This document shows positions 1 to 6,778 of a stretch of DNA of 16,963 nucleotides, in pieces. Each line of letters opens with the position of its first letter. Positions within the stretch are counted from its first letter, which is position 1. Location of the stretch: positions 1 through 16,963 of the forward strand of contig CAYXGF010000040.1 of the NCBI GenBank assembly GCA_964464465.1, given 5' to 3'. A model generated the notes under the pieces. That model saw only the letters and a program-made list of their open reading frames with translations. It had not been told where the DNA came from and made no database searches. The stretch comes from UBA940 sp964464465. Lineage in GTDB: Bacteria; Bacteroidota; Bacteroidia; Bacteroidales; Rikenellaceae. The position numbers and the translations under genes were made by a program.

Positions 1-1149
1 ACCCGACTTGCCGTTAGGCAGATATACCAGACCGGCACGGGCGTAGAAGCTCGAAATGATGGCCGAGAGGTCCATCGGGAACGCATCCTGTCCCGGAAGC
101 TCTTCCAGACGGTTACTCATCTCACGCAGCGCCTGAGCCCAACGCGATGTTGAGTCGGCCAAGATGAGCACTTTAAGGCCCATCGCGCGGTAATACTCGC
201 CTATCGTCATACCGGTGTAGACCGAAGCCTCACGGGCAGCCACAGGCATGTTCGAGGTGTTGCATATGATGGTGGTACGCTCCATGAGCTTGTGTCCCGT
301 GTGCGGGTCGTCCAGATGCGGGAACTCGGCGAAGATTTCCACAACCTCGTTCGCACGCTCGCCGCAGGCAATCATCACGATGACATCCGCATCGGCCTGC
401 TTGGATATGGCATGCTGCAACACGGTCTTTCCGGCACCGAACGGACCGGGGATGAATCCCGTACCGCCGTCCGCAATCGGGTTGAAAGTATCTATCGCAC
501 GCACACCCGTCTCCATGATTTTCGACGGACGCGGCTTCTCGGTATACGCCTTTATGGCACGTTTCACGGGCCACTTCTGGACCATGGTTATGTTGTGGTC
601 GGCACCTGCCGCGTCGGTAATCACGGCCACCGTATCGGTCACCTTGTACTCGCCTTCGGCAGCGACGCTTTTCACCGTATATGTCTCCGTCATCACGAAC
701 GGGACCATAATCTTGTGGCTTACCCACAGCTCCTGAACCTGACCGAGCCATGCTCCGGCCGAAACCTTGTCGCCGGCCTTGGCCAGAGGTTCGAACTTCC
801 ATTTCTTCTCGTAATCCACCGGGTCGGTGATTGAGCCGCGCTGGATGAACAGACCGTCCATCTTTTCCAAATCGTTCTGCAAACCGTCGTAGCTGCGCGA
901 GAGGATACCCGGAGCGAGAGTCGCTTCGAGCATGTGTCCTTCGAATTCCACCTTGTCGCCGATTTTAAGGCCGCGCGTACTGTCGAATACCTGAATATAG
1001 GCATCCTCGCCTATGACCTTGATGACTTCGGCCATCATCTTAATCTCCCCGAGGTACACGTAGCAGATTTCATTCTGCGACACGGGCCCGTCGGCCTTCA
1101 CTACCACAAGGTTGGAGACAATTCCCGATACCTGTCCTGTTGTTTTCAT
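1..1149 (-). CDS. atpA: V-type ATP synthase subunit A (catalytic), C-terminus cut by window edge
   Basis: This is the catalytic, nucleotide-hydrolysing or -synthesising subunit of a membrane V/A-type rotary ATPase, part of the cytoplasmic V1 head. The ATG at 1149 starts MKTTGQVSGIVSNLVVVKAD, the usual N-terminal beta-barrel. The P-loop GPFGAGKT lies at residues 235-242, which is the form typical of A subunits. Further conserved stretches follow, including CGERANEVVEIFAEFP and ILADSTSRWAQALREMS. The 383 visible codons are open to the left edge; full-length A subunits are about 580-600 residues, so roughly the last third is missing. It lies 41 bp behind the DUF2764 gene on the same strand, in the usual Bacteroidota order E, DUF2764, A. 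Subunits B, D, I and K are expected beyond the window. Whether the enzyme pumps H+ or Na+ cannot be told without the membrane-ring subunits. Confidence 0.97.
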   Translation of the reverse strand, partial: MKTTGQVSGIVSNLVVVKADGPVSQNEICYVYLGEIKMMAEVIKVIGEDAYIQVFDSTRGLKIGDKVEFEGHMLEATLAPGILSRSYDGLQNDLEKMDGLFIQRGSITDPVDYEKKWKFEPLAKAGDKVSAGAWLGQVQELWVSHKIMVPFVMTETYTVKSVAAEGEYKVTDTVAVITDAAGADHNITMVQKWPVKRAIKAYTEKPRPSKIMETGVRAIDTFNPIADGGTGFIPGPFGAGKTVLQHAISKQADADVIVMIACGERANEVVEIFAEFPHLDDPHTGHKLMERTTIICNTSNMPVAAREASVYTGMTIGEYYRAMGLKVLILADSTSRWAQALREMSNRLEELPGQDAFPMDLSAIISSFYARAGLVYLPNGKSG

Positions 1150-1190
1150 TATCTATTTCGTTCTTATAATTATTTTCATAAAAAGGTGTG

Positions 1191-2030
1191 TTACTGCTCC
1201 CTGTTCCGGATTTTGTCCTGTGCGCTGAGCGCGCCTATCAGCCGCTCGTACATCTGCCGGCCGGTCTGGGCGTCGAGCGCCATCCAGCGGTAAACGATAT
1301 TGACACGGACAAGATATGCGAGTATGGCATCTATATTGAAATAGTCGAAAGCGGTGAGCTCCTCGCTCATTTCCCAGCGAATCATGTCGATACGGCGCTC
1401 CTTTTCGAGCAGATTGGCGTCTTCGCCAACGGCGGCCATCAGCACGTCCATGTAATCGACCTCGGTTCTGAGTCCGAAATCGGCCGCAGAGCTGCGCATG
1501 AGCGACTCGGCGACATCTCCGCCGCCGACAACGACATCCGACACCGCAATGCCCTTGCCGCGCGCCGTAATGGCCGCGATGATATTGCGCATGTTACGGT
1601 CGAAGGCAGACCAGCGGACCAGAAAACCGCATTTCGATTTCTCGCATTCGGCATAATATGCCGCAAAGAGAGAGCGCTGCAAGGACTGTGTCGTATCCAC
1701 ATTCTCCACCTCCACGCTGTCCGGATTGTCATATGCGTAGAGTATGTCGGAGATGAAGTCCGGCAGGTCGGAATTTTTCTCCATACCGGCCGTCAGTTCC
1801 TCGCGGGTGTAATTGCCGAGTTCGGAGAACCGGCTGCGGCCCGAGCGCAACGCCAGAATATTCTCTATATCGTAATAGGTATAGAAAAGGTCGAGGGCCT
1901 TCCGGTCGGCACCCGACAGCTGAGCGCGTATGTCGTCAATGATGGCCCGGGCGTCGAAACCCTTGACATCGGCATCGAGCGAATATTCCCGAAGCCCGGC
2001 CACCAAACTGTAATATTGTCTGCCGAACAT
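1191..2030 (-). CDS. DUF2764 family protein of the V-type ATPase operon
   Basis: A 279-residue protein beginning MFGRQYYSLVAGLREYSLD; the YYSLVAGL start is typical of DUF2764, a Bacteroidota family found almost always between atpE and atpA of V-type ATPase operons. It is soluble, with no signal peptide or membrane segment, and mostly charged and helical. Its position suggests an accessory or replacement stalk component (compare subunit C of other V-ATPases), but this is inference and the function is not established. The start lies only 3 bp after the atpE stop. The junction reads TAGGAGATG, so the atpE stop codon sits inside a Shine-Dalgarno-like GGAG that abuts the ATG. That spacing is too tight for normal initiation, so translation coupled to atpE is more likely. 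Confidence 0.9.
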   Translation of the reverse strand: MFGRQYYSLVAGLREYSLDADVKGFDARAIIDDIRAQLSGADRKALDLFYTYYDIENILALRSGRSRFSELGNYTREELTAGMEKNSDLPDFISDILYAYDNPDSVEVENVDTTQSLQRSLFAAYYAECEKSKCGFLVRWSAFDRNMRNIIAAITARGKGIAVSDVVVGGGDVAESLMRSSAADFGLRTEVDYMDVLMAAVGEDANLLEKERRIDMIRWEMSEELTAFDYFNIDAILAYLVRVNIVYRWMALDAQTGRQMYERLIGALSAQDKIRNREQ

Positions 2031-2033
2031 CTC

Positions 2034-2651
2034 CTAACGGGCTTGATACAATATTTTGGAAACTTTCTCACGCAGATACTCTCCGAGCAGTGCATCGAAA
2101 TCCTCGTCGGAGAAGCTGATGTAGTAACCGCCGTTCTTGGCGCCTACCTTGAATCCGCTCGTGACGTCCTTGCTGTAACCAACCTCTACGCCGGCATCGA
2201 GCAGCTGCTGAATCGAACCGGCGAGCGCAGCGTCCAGCTCAGCCTGTCTGTCCGCAGGCAGAAGCGCGCCGAGCGATACCTTTTCCGACGAAGCGCCGTT
2301 CCAGTTCCTGGCGACGCTGAGCAGCATCTCCTTTATGAAAGAGGCGTCCAGCGTAGCCTGTGCCACGCCCTTCGAAACGGTCTTGGCCACAATCATTCCG
2401 TTTATCTCCTCCTTAATCTTGCTCACGGCCTGACGACCGGCCAGGGAAATCTCCGTCAAAGAGTTTTTCTGCAAGTCCTCGGCAGCCTTGCGTGCGTTCT
2501 TGACAATCTCCTCGGCCTGAGCCTCGGCGTCGGCAATTATCGTCTTGGCCTTGGCCTGAGCGTCGGCAACAAGTTTTTCGGCTTCGCTGCGTCCTTTGGA
2601 CAGCCCCTCGTCGTAGAGTTTTTGCGTTAATTGTTGAAGTTTGTTTTCCAT
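2034..2651 (-). CDS. atpE: V-type ATP synthase subunit E (peripheral stalk)
   Basis: A 205-residue subunit of the peripheral stalk that stops the V1 head rotating with the central shaft. The N-terminal half (about residues 1-80) is a long, alanine-, lysine- and glutamate-rich amphipathic helix with runs such as EAEKLVADAQAKAKTIIADA, as expected for the EG stalk coiled coil. The C-terminal half (about 100-205) is the globular domain that binds the head, including the GYYISFSDEDFDALLGEYLR stretch. Length fits the family (about 190-210). It is the first V-ATPase gene in the operon. The 36 bp between it and the upstream DUF4301 gene contain no TAnnTTTG motif, so it is probably transcribed from the DUF4301 promoter. 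Confidence 0.93.
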   Translation of the reverse strand: MENKLQQLTQKLYDEGLSKGRSEAEKLVADAQAKAKTIIADAEAQAEEIVKNARKAAEDLQKNSLTEISLAGRQAVSKIKEEINGMIVAKTVSKGVAQATLDASFIKEMLLSVARNWNGASSEKVSLGALLPADRQAELDAALAGSIQQLLDAGVEVGYSKDVTSGFKVGAKNGGYYISFSDEDFDALLGEYLREKVSKILYQAR

Positions 2652-2687
2652 GACTGTTATTATATTTTGATTTATTATTTTCTCGAT

Positions 2688-4127
2688 TCAGCACTGATGC
2701 TCCGGGCGCAACAGATCGCCCACCGTCTTCACCGGCGTAAACGTCGACACGGGCACCTCCACGAAGACCGTATTCCACCGCCCCATCGCTCCGTTCCACA
2801 ACCCCGGAAGCTCCTGGGCCCTGAGCGGACGCCCGTCCTTGGATTTCTCCGAGATGAAGCCTGTCGCCGGGTCGGTGAATCTGGTCAGGTCGAACTTGCG
2901 GCCCTTGTAATCCTTCACGCCGCAGACAATATCCACCGGATTGAAATACGTCGCCTGCTTCATGAGCGACGCATTGTCGGGCGAAATCTGCGACGCCTCG
3001 GCGATTTGCAGAGATACGGTTCCGTCCGGAGCCACTGTCCAGAACGGTCCGCCTCCCGGCTCGCCGTCGTTGCGCACCATGCCGCACACGCGAATCGGCC
3101 GGTTGAGAATCGAGCGCAGCATCTCGGCGTAATACTCCTCTGGGAGCTGCACATGCAGGCGCTCCTGAATGAATTTCGCGGTCTGCGCCACATCCATCTC
3201 GCCCGCATCCATATCCCTCAGGATACTGAAACACTCCTGCTGCAACTCGACGAGCAGACCGGCCAGCACCTGCTTGTACTGAGCCGTATCGCAGAGCCGT
3301 GGCTCTGTGGTGACGTTGTCTATGTTCTTTATGAAGATTATGTCGGCATCTATGCCGTTAAGATTCTCTATGAGCGCGCCGTGACCCGCCGGCCTGAAAA
3401 GAAGCGAGCCGTCCGCATTGCGGAACGGCGTATTGTCCGGATTGACTGCTATGGTGTCCGTACTCGGCTTCTGCTCCGAGAAGGATATGTCGTACTTGAC
3501 CGAGTAAAGGCGCTCATACTGCGGCACCGCCCCCGCGAGCAGTTCCGACACGGCTTTTCTGTGCTCCGGCGAAACGGTGAAATGAATCCTCACACAGCCG
3601 TCGACCGCCGCATAGCGCGCACCCTCGACCAGATGCTCCTCGATTGCCGTGCGCACATCATCGCCGTAACGGTGAAACGCAACCATAGCCTTGGGTTTGC
3701 CGCCGTAATTCAGTCCCTCCCCTATTATGGCCTTTACAACGCTCCTGTCGTCAGCATCGCAAGGCAATATCCGTTTCAGCAGAGGATAAAACGCGAATTT
3801 TTCTATATTTCCCAGCAGCGCATCCACGCCTTTGCCGCGCACGCCGCCGTTCACGAATTCGTAAAGCTCCTTGAACATTCTGGTCGCAGCGCCGGATGCC
3901 GGCACGAACTTGACCACCTTGCGGCCACACACCGATTCCCGATACAGACCCGCATATCTGTCTCTTTCACAGGCATCGAGAGTCTCTATTCCGTCTCCCG
4001 CACCCGCAGCCCTGCATACGGGCAGAAAAGGAAATCCCGAACGAAAATTCTCCAACTGTCTCTCCACCTCAGCGGCGGATATTCCCAAACTTTCTATCTG
4101 TTCTAAATCTTTAACGGACAGCGACAT
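2688..4127 (-). CDS. DUF4301 family protein, nucleotidyltransferase-like
   Basis: A 479-residue cytoplasmic protein of the Bacteroidota family DUF4301; no function is established. Several stretches resemble sugar-nucleotide pyrophosphorylases (GT-A-like nucleotidyltransferases). KFVPASGAATRMFK at 73-86 resembles the N-terminal glycine-rich nucleotide loop. GGKPKAMVAFHRYG at 142-155 resembles the PKxxxP/F segment. RPAGHGALIENLNGIDADII at 245-264, followed by FIKNIDNV, resembles the GHG and acidic metal-site region of UDP-glucose pyrophosphorylases. The C-terminal third (about 340-470) has no recognised motif. The gene has its own Bacteroidota promoter and is followed after 36 bp by atpE, so it appears to lead the V-ATPase operon. 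Activity on a sugar phosphate is my inference, and the link to the ATPase may be only genomic. Confidence 0.85.
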   Translation of the reverse strand: MSLSVKDLEQIESLGISAAEVERQLENFRSGFPFLPVCRAAGAGDGIETLDACERDRYAGLYRESVCGRKVVKFVPASGAATRMFKELYEFVNGGVRGKGVDALLGNIEKFAFYPLLKRILPCDADDRSVVKAIIGEGLNYGGKPKAMVAFHRYGDDVRTAIEEHLVEGARYAAVDGCVRIHFTVSPEHRKAVSELLAGAVPQYERLYSVKYDISFSEQKPSTDTIAVNPDNTPFRNADGSLLFRPAGHGALIENLNGIDADIIFIKNIDNVTTEPRLCDTAQYKQVLAGLLVELQQECFSILRDMDAGEMDVAQTAKFIQERLHVQLPEEYYAEMLRSILNRPIRVCGMVRNDGEPGGGPFWTVAPDGTVSLQIAEASQISPDNASLMKQATYFNPVDIVCGVKDYKGRKFDLTRFTDPATGFISEKSKDGRPLRAQELPGLWNGAMGRWNTVFVEVPVSTFTPVKTVGDLLRPEHQC

Positions 4128-4164
4128 ATATAAGACATTCAGGTATTGCGGAAAAATTTCCGTC

Positions 4165-4195
4165 CAAAGATAATAAAAGTTTGCCTAATAGCAAG
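4165..4195 (-). promoter_or_regulatory. Bacteroidota-type promoter for the DUF4301/V-ATPase operon
   Basis: Read on the minus strand, a -7 element TATCTTTG (4165-4172) fits TAnnTTTG. It is preceded by exactly 19 nt and then CTTG (4192-4195), which matches three of four bases of the -33 TTTG element. Transcription would start near 4160, leaving a leader of about 33 nt before the ATG at 4127. Just downstream, 4149-4162 is a near-palindrome (CGGAAA AA TTTCCG) at the expected start site; its meaning is unknown. Confidence 0.65.
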
Positions 4196-4272
4196 ACCGG
4201 ACAGGCAAAAAAGCGCCTGAACGCACTGCCGGTCATCACGGTAATCCACGCAATCCGCCGGCCCCGCAACAA

Positions 4273-4307
4273 CAAAAAAAGACAGGCGACACATCGTATC
4301 GCCTGTC
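4273..4307 (-). terminator. Rho-independent terminator after tRNA-Arg
   Basis: On the minus strand, a perfect 9-bp stem (GACAGGCGA with TCGCCTGTC, 4281-4289 and 4299-4307) with a 9-nt loop is followed by seven T residues (complement of 4274-4280). It begins 11 nt past the tRNA 3' end and would end the yceD-rpmF-plsX-tRNA transcript. Confidence 0.9.
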
Positions 4308-4318
4308 CTGCACAATCG

Positions 4319-4390
4319 TAGTTCCAACAGGACTCGAACCTGTATTTAAAGTTTAGGAAACTTCCGTTCTATCCCTTGAACTATGGAACC
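4319..4390 (-). tRNA. tRNA-Arg (anticodon CCU)
   Basis: The 72-nt minus-strand sequence folds as a complete cloverleaf. The acceptor stem is GGTTCCA with TGGAACT (first pair a G-U wobble) and discriminator A. The D arm is GTTC-AAGGGATA-GAAC. The anticodon arm GAAGT-TTCCTAA-ACTTT has CCT at positions 34-36. The variable loop is AAAT, and the T arm is ACAGG-TTCGAGT-CCTGT. The anticodon reads AGG arginine codons. CCA is not encoded. The 5' end is 61 bp past the plsX stop with no promoter motif between, so it is probably cut from the plsX transcript; a terminator follows at once. Confidence 0.95.
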
Positions 4391-4451
4391 ATACCTTCGA
4401 GACCTCCACGGCATATGGGATTCATGCCGCGGCGCCTCACCTGTCGCGCCA

Positions 4452-5396
4452 CTACTGCAAAGCCTCTTTGAACTTCTCCACCAGATTTGCTTTCACAGTA
4501 CGTTCCGACTGCTCTATCATACTGCGAATCGCCTTCGGAGAAGAACATCCGTGTCCTATGATTACGTTGGCATTGACTCCGAGCACGGGCGTTCCGCCGA
4601 CAAACTCGTAATTCAGTCCGTCGAGGAATTTGTTCGACGGTATGCCCATTTTCTGCATCAGGACATAGAAACTTTCGGCCTGTTTAAGCACTACATTGCC
4701 CACAAAACCGTCGCAGACTATGACATCGGCCACCGCACCCGTAAACAGATGCTTGCCCTCCACATTGCCTACGAAATCATACTTGCCGTTGTTCTCCATC
4801 AGCTCGTAAGCCGCTTTCGAGGTCAGATTTCCCTTCTCTTTCTCCTCGCCGATATTCAGAAGCGCCACACGCGGTTTCTCGATACCCAGCACGCTCTTGG
4901 CATAGATATCGCCCATTATGCCGTACTGGTACAGCACGTCGGGACGACAGTCGACATTCAGACCCACATCCAGAATCAGAGCGGTCCGTCCGTCAGCCGT
5001 CGGGATATGCGAAGATATCACCGGACGTATTATACCCTCGATGGGTTTGACCGTATACATCGACCCCACAAGCATCGCACCGGTGCTTCCGGCACTTGCG
5101 AAACAGTCGATTTTTCCGGCCCTGAGATATCCGAAACCCACGGCGATACTTGAATCGGGCTTGTTCTTGAAAGCCTGCGCCGGATGATCCGACATCGTAA
5201 TCACATCGGTCGTGGGTACTATGTCAAACGCATCGGCCGGGCAACCCTCTTCGGACATGATGTCCTCGATGGCCGCCTTGTCGCCGAACAGCACGATACG
5301 CGCCTGCATACCGTTCCTGTACGCTTCGATTGCGCCCAATACCACCGCCCGGGGAGCATAATCGCCGCCCATGGCATCTATACCCAACCTAATCAT
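4452..5396 (-). CDS. plsX: Phosphate acyltransferase PlsX
   Basis: PlsX makes acyl-phosphate from acyl-ACP and inorganic phosphate; PlsY then uses it to acylate glycerol-3-phosphate, the first step of phospholipid synthesis. It is a peripheral membrane enzyme. The protein is 314 residues, in the family range. It starts MIRLGIDAMGGDYAP, the PlsX signature, and holds the conserved STGAMLVGSMYTVKPIEGI, CDGFVGNVVLKQAESFY and GHGCSSPKAIRSM stretches. It lies 16 bp behind rpmF in the common yceD-rpmF-plsX cluster. The usual next gene, fabH, is absent: tRNA-Arg and a terminator follow instead. Confidence 0.97.
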   Translation of the reverse strand: MIRLGIDAMGGDYAPRAVVLGAIEAYRNGMQARIVLFGDKAAIEDIMSEEGCPADAFDIVPTTDVITMSDHPAQAFKNKPDSSIAVGFGYLRAGKIDCFASAGSTGAMLVGSMYTVKPIEGIIRPVISSHIPTADGRTALILDVGLNVDCRPDVLYQYGIMGDIYAKSVLGIEKPRVALLNIGEEKEKGNLTSKAAYELMENNGKYDFVGNVEGKHLFTGAVADVIVCDGFVGNVVLKQAESFYVLMQKMGIPSNKFLDGLNYEFVGGTPVLGVNANVIIGHGCSSPKAIRSMIEQSERTVKANLVEKFKEALQ

Positions 5397-5412
5397 CGGT
5401 ATTCAGTGCTAC

Positions 5413-5595
5413 CTACTCGGCTTTCTTCTCGACAGCCAGTTTACCTCTGTAAAAACCGCACTCGGGACATACTCTGTGATACTGCACGGCCGAACCGCAG
5501 TTCGAACATGTAGCCACCGTAGGAGTCACAGCTTTGTAATGGGTTCTTCTCTTGTCTCTGCGTGTCGAAGAGACTTTGTGTTTAGGATGTGCCAT
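5413..5595 (-). CDS. rpmF: 50S ribosomal protein L32
   Basis: A 60-residue ribosomal large-subunit protein. It starts MAHPKHKVSSTRRDKRRTHY, typical of L32. It retains the full zinc ribbon, with cysteines at 30 and 33 (CSNC) and at 43 and 46 (CPEC), so this is the zinc-binding form rather than the zinc-independent paralogue. The basic N-terminal tail contacts 23S rRNA. It lies between yceD (28 bp upstream) and plsX (16 bp downstream), the usual arrangement linking ribosome and lipid synthesis genes. Confidence 0.98.
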   Translation of the reverse strand: MAHPKHKVSSTRRDKRRTHYKAVTPTVATCSNCGSAVQYHRVCPECGFYRGKLAVEKKAE

Positions 5596-5623
5596 TGTCG
5601 TTCTTTTTTATTAAGTTATTGTT

Positions 5624-6178
5624 CTAATCTTTCATGTTCTTTTTCAACTCTTCGAGCTTGCTCCACTGCTCGCCGCCGGCATGCGATGACGACCGTGAGG
5701 CAATCTCGTCGAACTCCTGTTCGGAAACTATCCGGAACCGTTCGAGCATCGACGGGTTGCACAGCGGCCTGCCGTGAACATCCGACGGATGCACCCTCTG
5801 ATACGGCAGACTGAGCACTATGCTCTCGTAAATATAGCGGGCGAGGTCCACTGTCGTATCGGCCGGACTGAGCCACATGACATCTCCGTCATCGGTCATC
5901 GGTTCCTCCGAGAACTTGATGACGAAGTGTCCGCGATAAGATACCGGCAGCGTACAGTCTTCCAGACATCTGTCGCACTCGGTAATCACACTGCCCGATA
6001 TTCTGACATCAGCTCTGCAAACCGATGCTCCGCGCGTAAAATCCACCGACACGTCGGCGTCTCCGCCCTTGATTCCGGAGCCGTCTTCCTCTCCGAAAAA
6101 CGCGTCATCCACCTTGAAATCAAAGTGATGCACACCGGGGGCCAACCCCTTGAATGCTATGGAATACGTTTTGCTCAT
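5624..6178 (-). CDS. yceD: DUF177 (YceD-like) protein
   Basis: A 184-residue member of the DUF177/YceD family, almost always encoded next to rpmF. In other bacteria and in plastids, family members have been linked to 23S rRNA maturation or accumulation; the exact role here is not shown by the sequence. The family core is visible around residues 66-93: a cysteine cluster C68-x2-C71-x3-C75 in TECDRCLEDCTLPVSYRG, leading into HFVIKFSEEP. A second conserved area is VDLARYIYESIVLSLPYQRVH (about 110-130). The tail is charged and probably flexible. It is the first gene of the unit and has a near-consensus promoter 28 bp upstream. Confidence 0.9.
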   Translation of the reverse strand: MSKTYSIAFKGLAPGVHHFDFKVDDAFFGEEDGSGIKGGDADVSVDFTRGASVCRADVRISGSVITECDRCLEDCTLPVSYRGHFVIKFSEEPMTDDGDVMWLSPADTTVDLARYIYESIVLSLPYQRVHPSDVHGRPLCNPSMLERFRIVSEQEFDEIASRSSSHAGGEQWSKLEELKKNMKD

Positions 6179-6205
6179 GCACTGTTATCGCACTATAATA
6201 GTGTA

Positions 6206-6236
6206 CAAAGGTATATATTTTTCGTATAATTGCAAA
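6206..6236 (-). promoter_or_regulatory. Consensus Bacteroidota promoter for yceD-rpmF-plsX-tRNA
   Basis: On the minus strand a perfect TTTG (6233-6236), 19 nt and a perfect TAnnTTTG (TACCTTTG, 6206-6213) match the Bacteroidota sigma-ABfr consensus at both elements and in spacing. The start site would be near 6202, giving a leader of about 24 nt before the yceD ATG at 6178. Confidence 0.85.
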
Positions 6237-6254
6237 GAATTTGACAATAGTTTA

Positions 6255-6262
6255 TAACTTTG
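6255..6262 (+). promoter_or_regulatory. -7 element of the promoter for the orphan gene at 6267
   Basis: TAACTTTG fits TAnnTTTG. Only a weak -33 candidate is present (ATTG at 6229-6232, 22 nt upstream), directly beside the -33 of the divergent yceD promoter. The element ends 4 bases before the ATG at 6267, so the transcript would start at or within a few bases of the start codon. Confidence 0.5.
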
Positions 6263-6266
6263 GGGC

Positions 6267-6683
6267 ATGGAAAGGGCGGAGGCATCAGACACATACGAAA
6301 TAAGAGTGGACACCTCGTTCAGGGAGTGGTGGAGATACAACGTCTTCATCTCCGCCGCGTGTTACGACGACAATGACGCACAGACTTCCTACGTAAGCGT
6401 ACGCGACACGATATACGAGCCCGACGACGGGACCCGCCGGCGCACCATGCCGCAGGACTACCCCGCCGGCCGCACGACACGCCTCGCCGCGCCCGAGTGC
6501 CGACGCATGGAGATTTACATTTACGTCATAACCAACACCATCCCCTCCGACAGCATCATCAAGCACTCGCCTCCGTTCGACATCACGGTAAGGGTGACGA
6601 AAGGCACGGAGAATATACTCACGCAGACCGTCGAAGTGAATCAATGGGGCGGAGCTGTCGCCCGATTCGACATCAAGGAGTAG
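6267..6683 (+). CDS. Hypothetical protein, unrecognised, possibly leaderless
   Basis: A 138-residue protein I cannot assign to a family. It has no signal peptide and no membrane segment, so it is probably cytoplasmic. It looks like an all-beta fold: alternating hydrophobic strands such as YEIRVDTSF, RMEIYIYVIT, PFDITVRVT and ILTQTVEVNQWG, with a charged, arginine-rich and proline-rich middle (about residues 50-75). It stands alone: a divergent promoter pair lies on its left and a bidirectional terminator on its right. The start is chosen because it is the first ATG after a TAnnTTTG element; the next in-frame ATG is too far in to keep the N-terminal strand. Coding is supported by base composition similar to its neighbours and by the tidy promoter/terminator flanks, but a non-conserved ORF is not excluded. 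Confidence 0.7.
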   Translation: MERAEASDTYEIRVDTSFREWWRYNVFISAACYDDNDAQTSYVSVRDTIYEPDDGTRRRTMPQDYPAGRTTRLAAPECRRMEIYIYVITNTIPSDSIIKHSPPFDITVRVTKGTENILTQTVEVNQWGGAVARFDIKE

Positions 6684-6719
6684 CCGCATGCTGCGCAAGC
6701 CTGCAAGGCGGAACCGGAC

Positions 6720-6760
6720 AAAAAAAGACGGACGCCCCGAAAAGGGCATCCGTCTTTTTC
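6720..6760. terminator. Bidirectional intrinsic terminator
   Basis: Arms 6722-6737 and 6744-6759 form a 16-position stem with a 6-nt loop, with A-run and T-run ends, so it works on both strands. It ends the orphan gene (plus) and the acyl-CoA dehydrogenase operon (minus). The single non-Watson-Crick position (6733/6748) is C-A on the plus strand but a U-G wobble on the minus strand, so the fold is slightly better for the minus transcript. Confidence 0.9.
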
Positions 6761-6778
6761 ATATCACCGCAATCGGAA

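Noticed and set aside
1188..2630. A 480-codon open frame on the plus strand opposite the DUF2764 and atpE genes.
   Set aside because: It is a mirror of two clear genes in GC-rich DNA; it shows no recognisable motif and crosses the boundary of both genes.
2631..4106. A 491-codon open frame on the plus strand opposite the DUF4301 gene.
   Set aside because: The minus-strand frame has conserved family motifs and a promoter; the plus frame is His/Arg/Leu-rich antisense sequence without motifs.
4409..4429. Small hairpin after plsX considered as a plsX terminator.
   Set aside because: The stem is only 6 bp with a 9-nt loop and no T-run; the real terminator lies after the tRNA.
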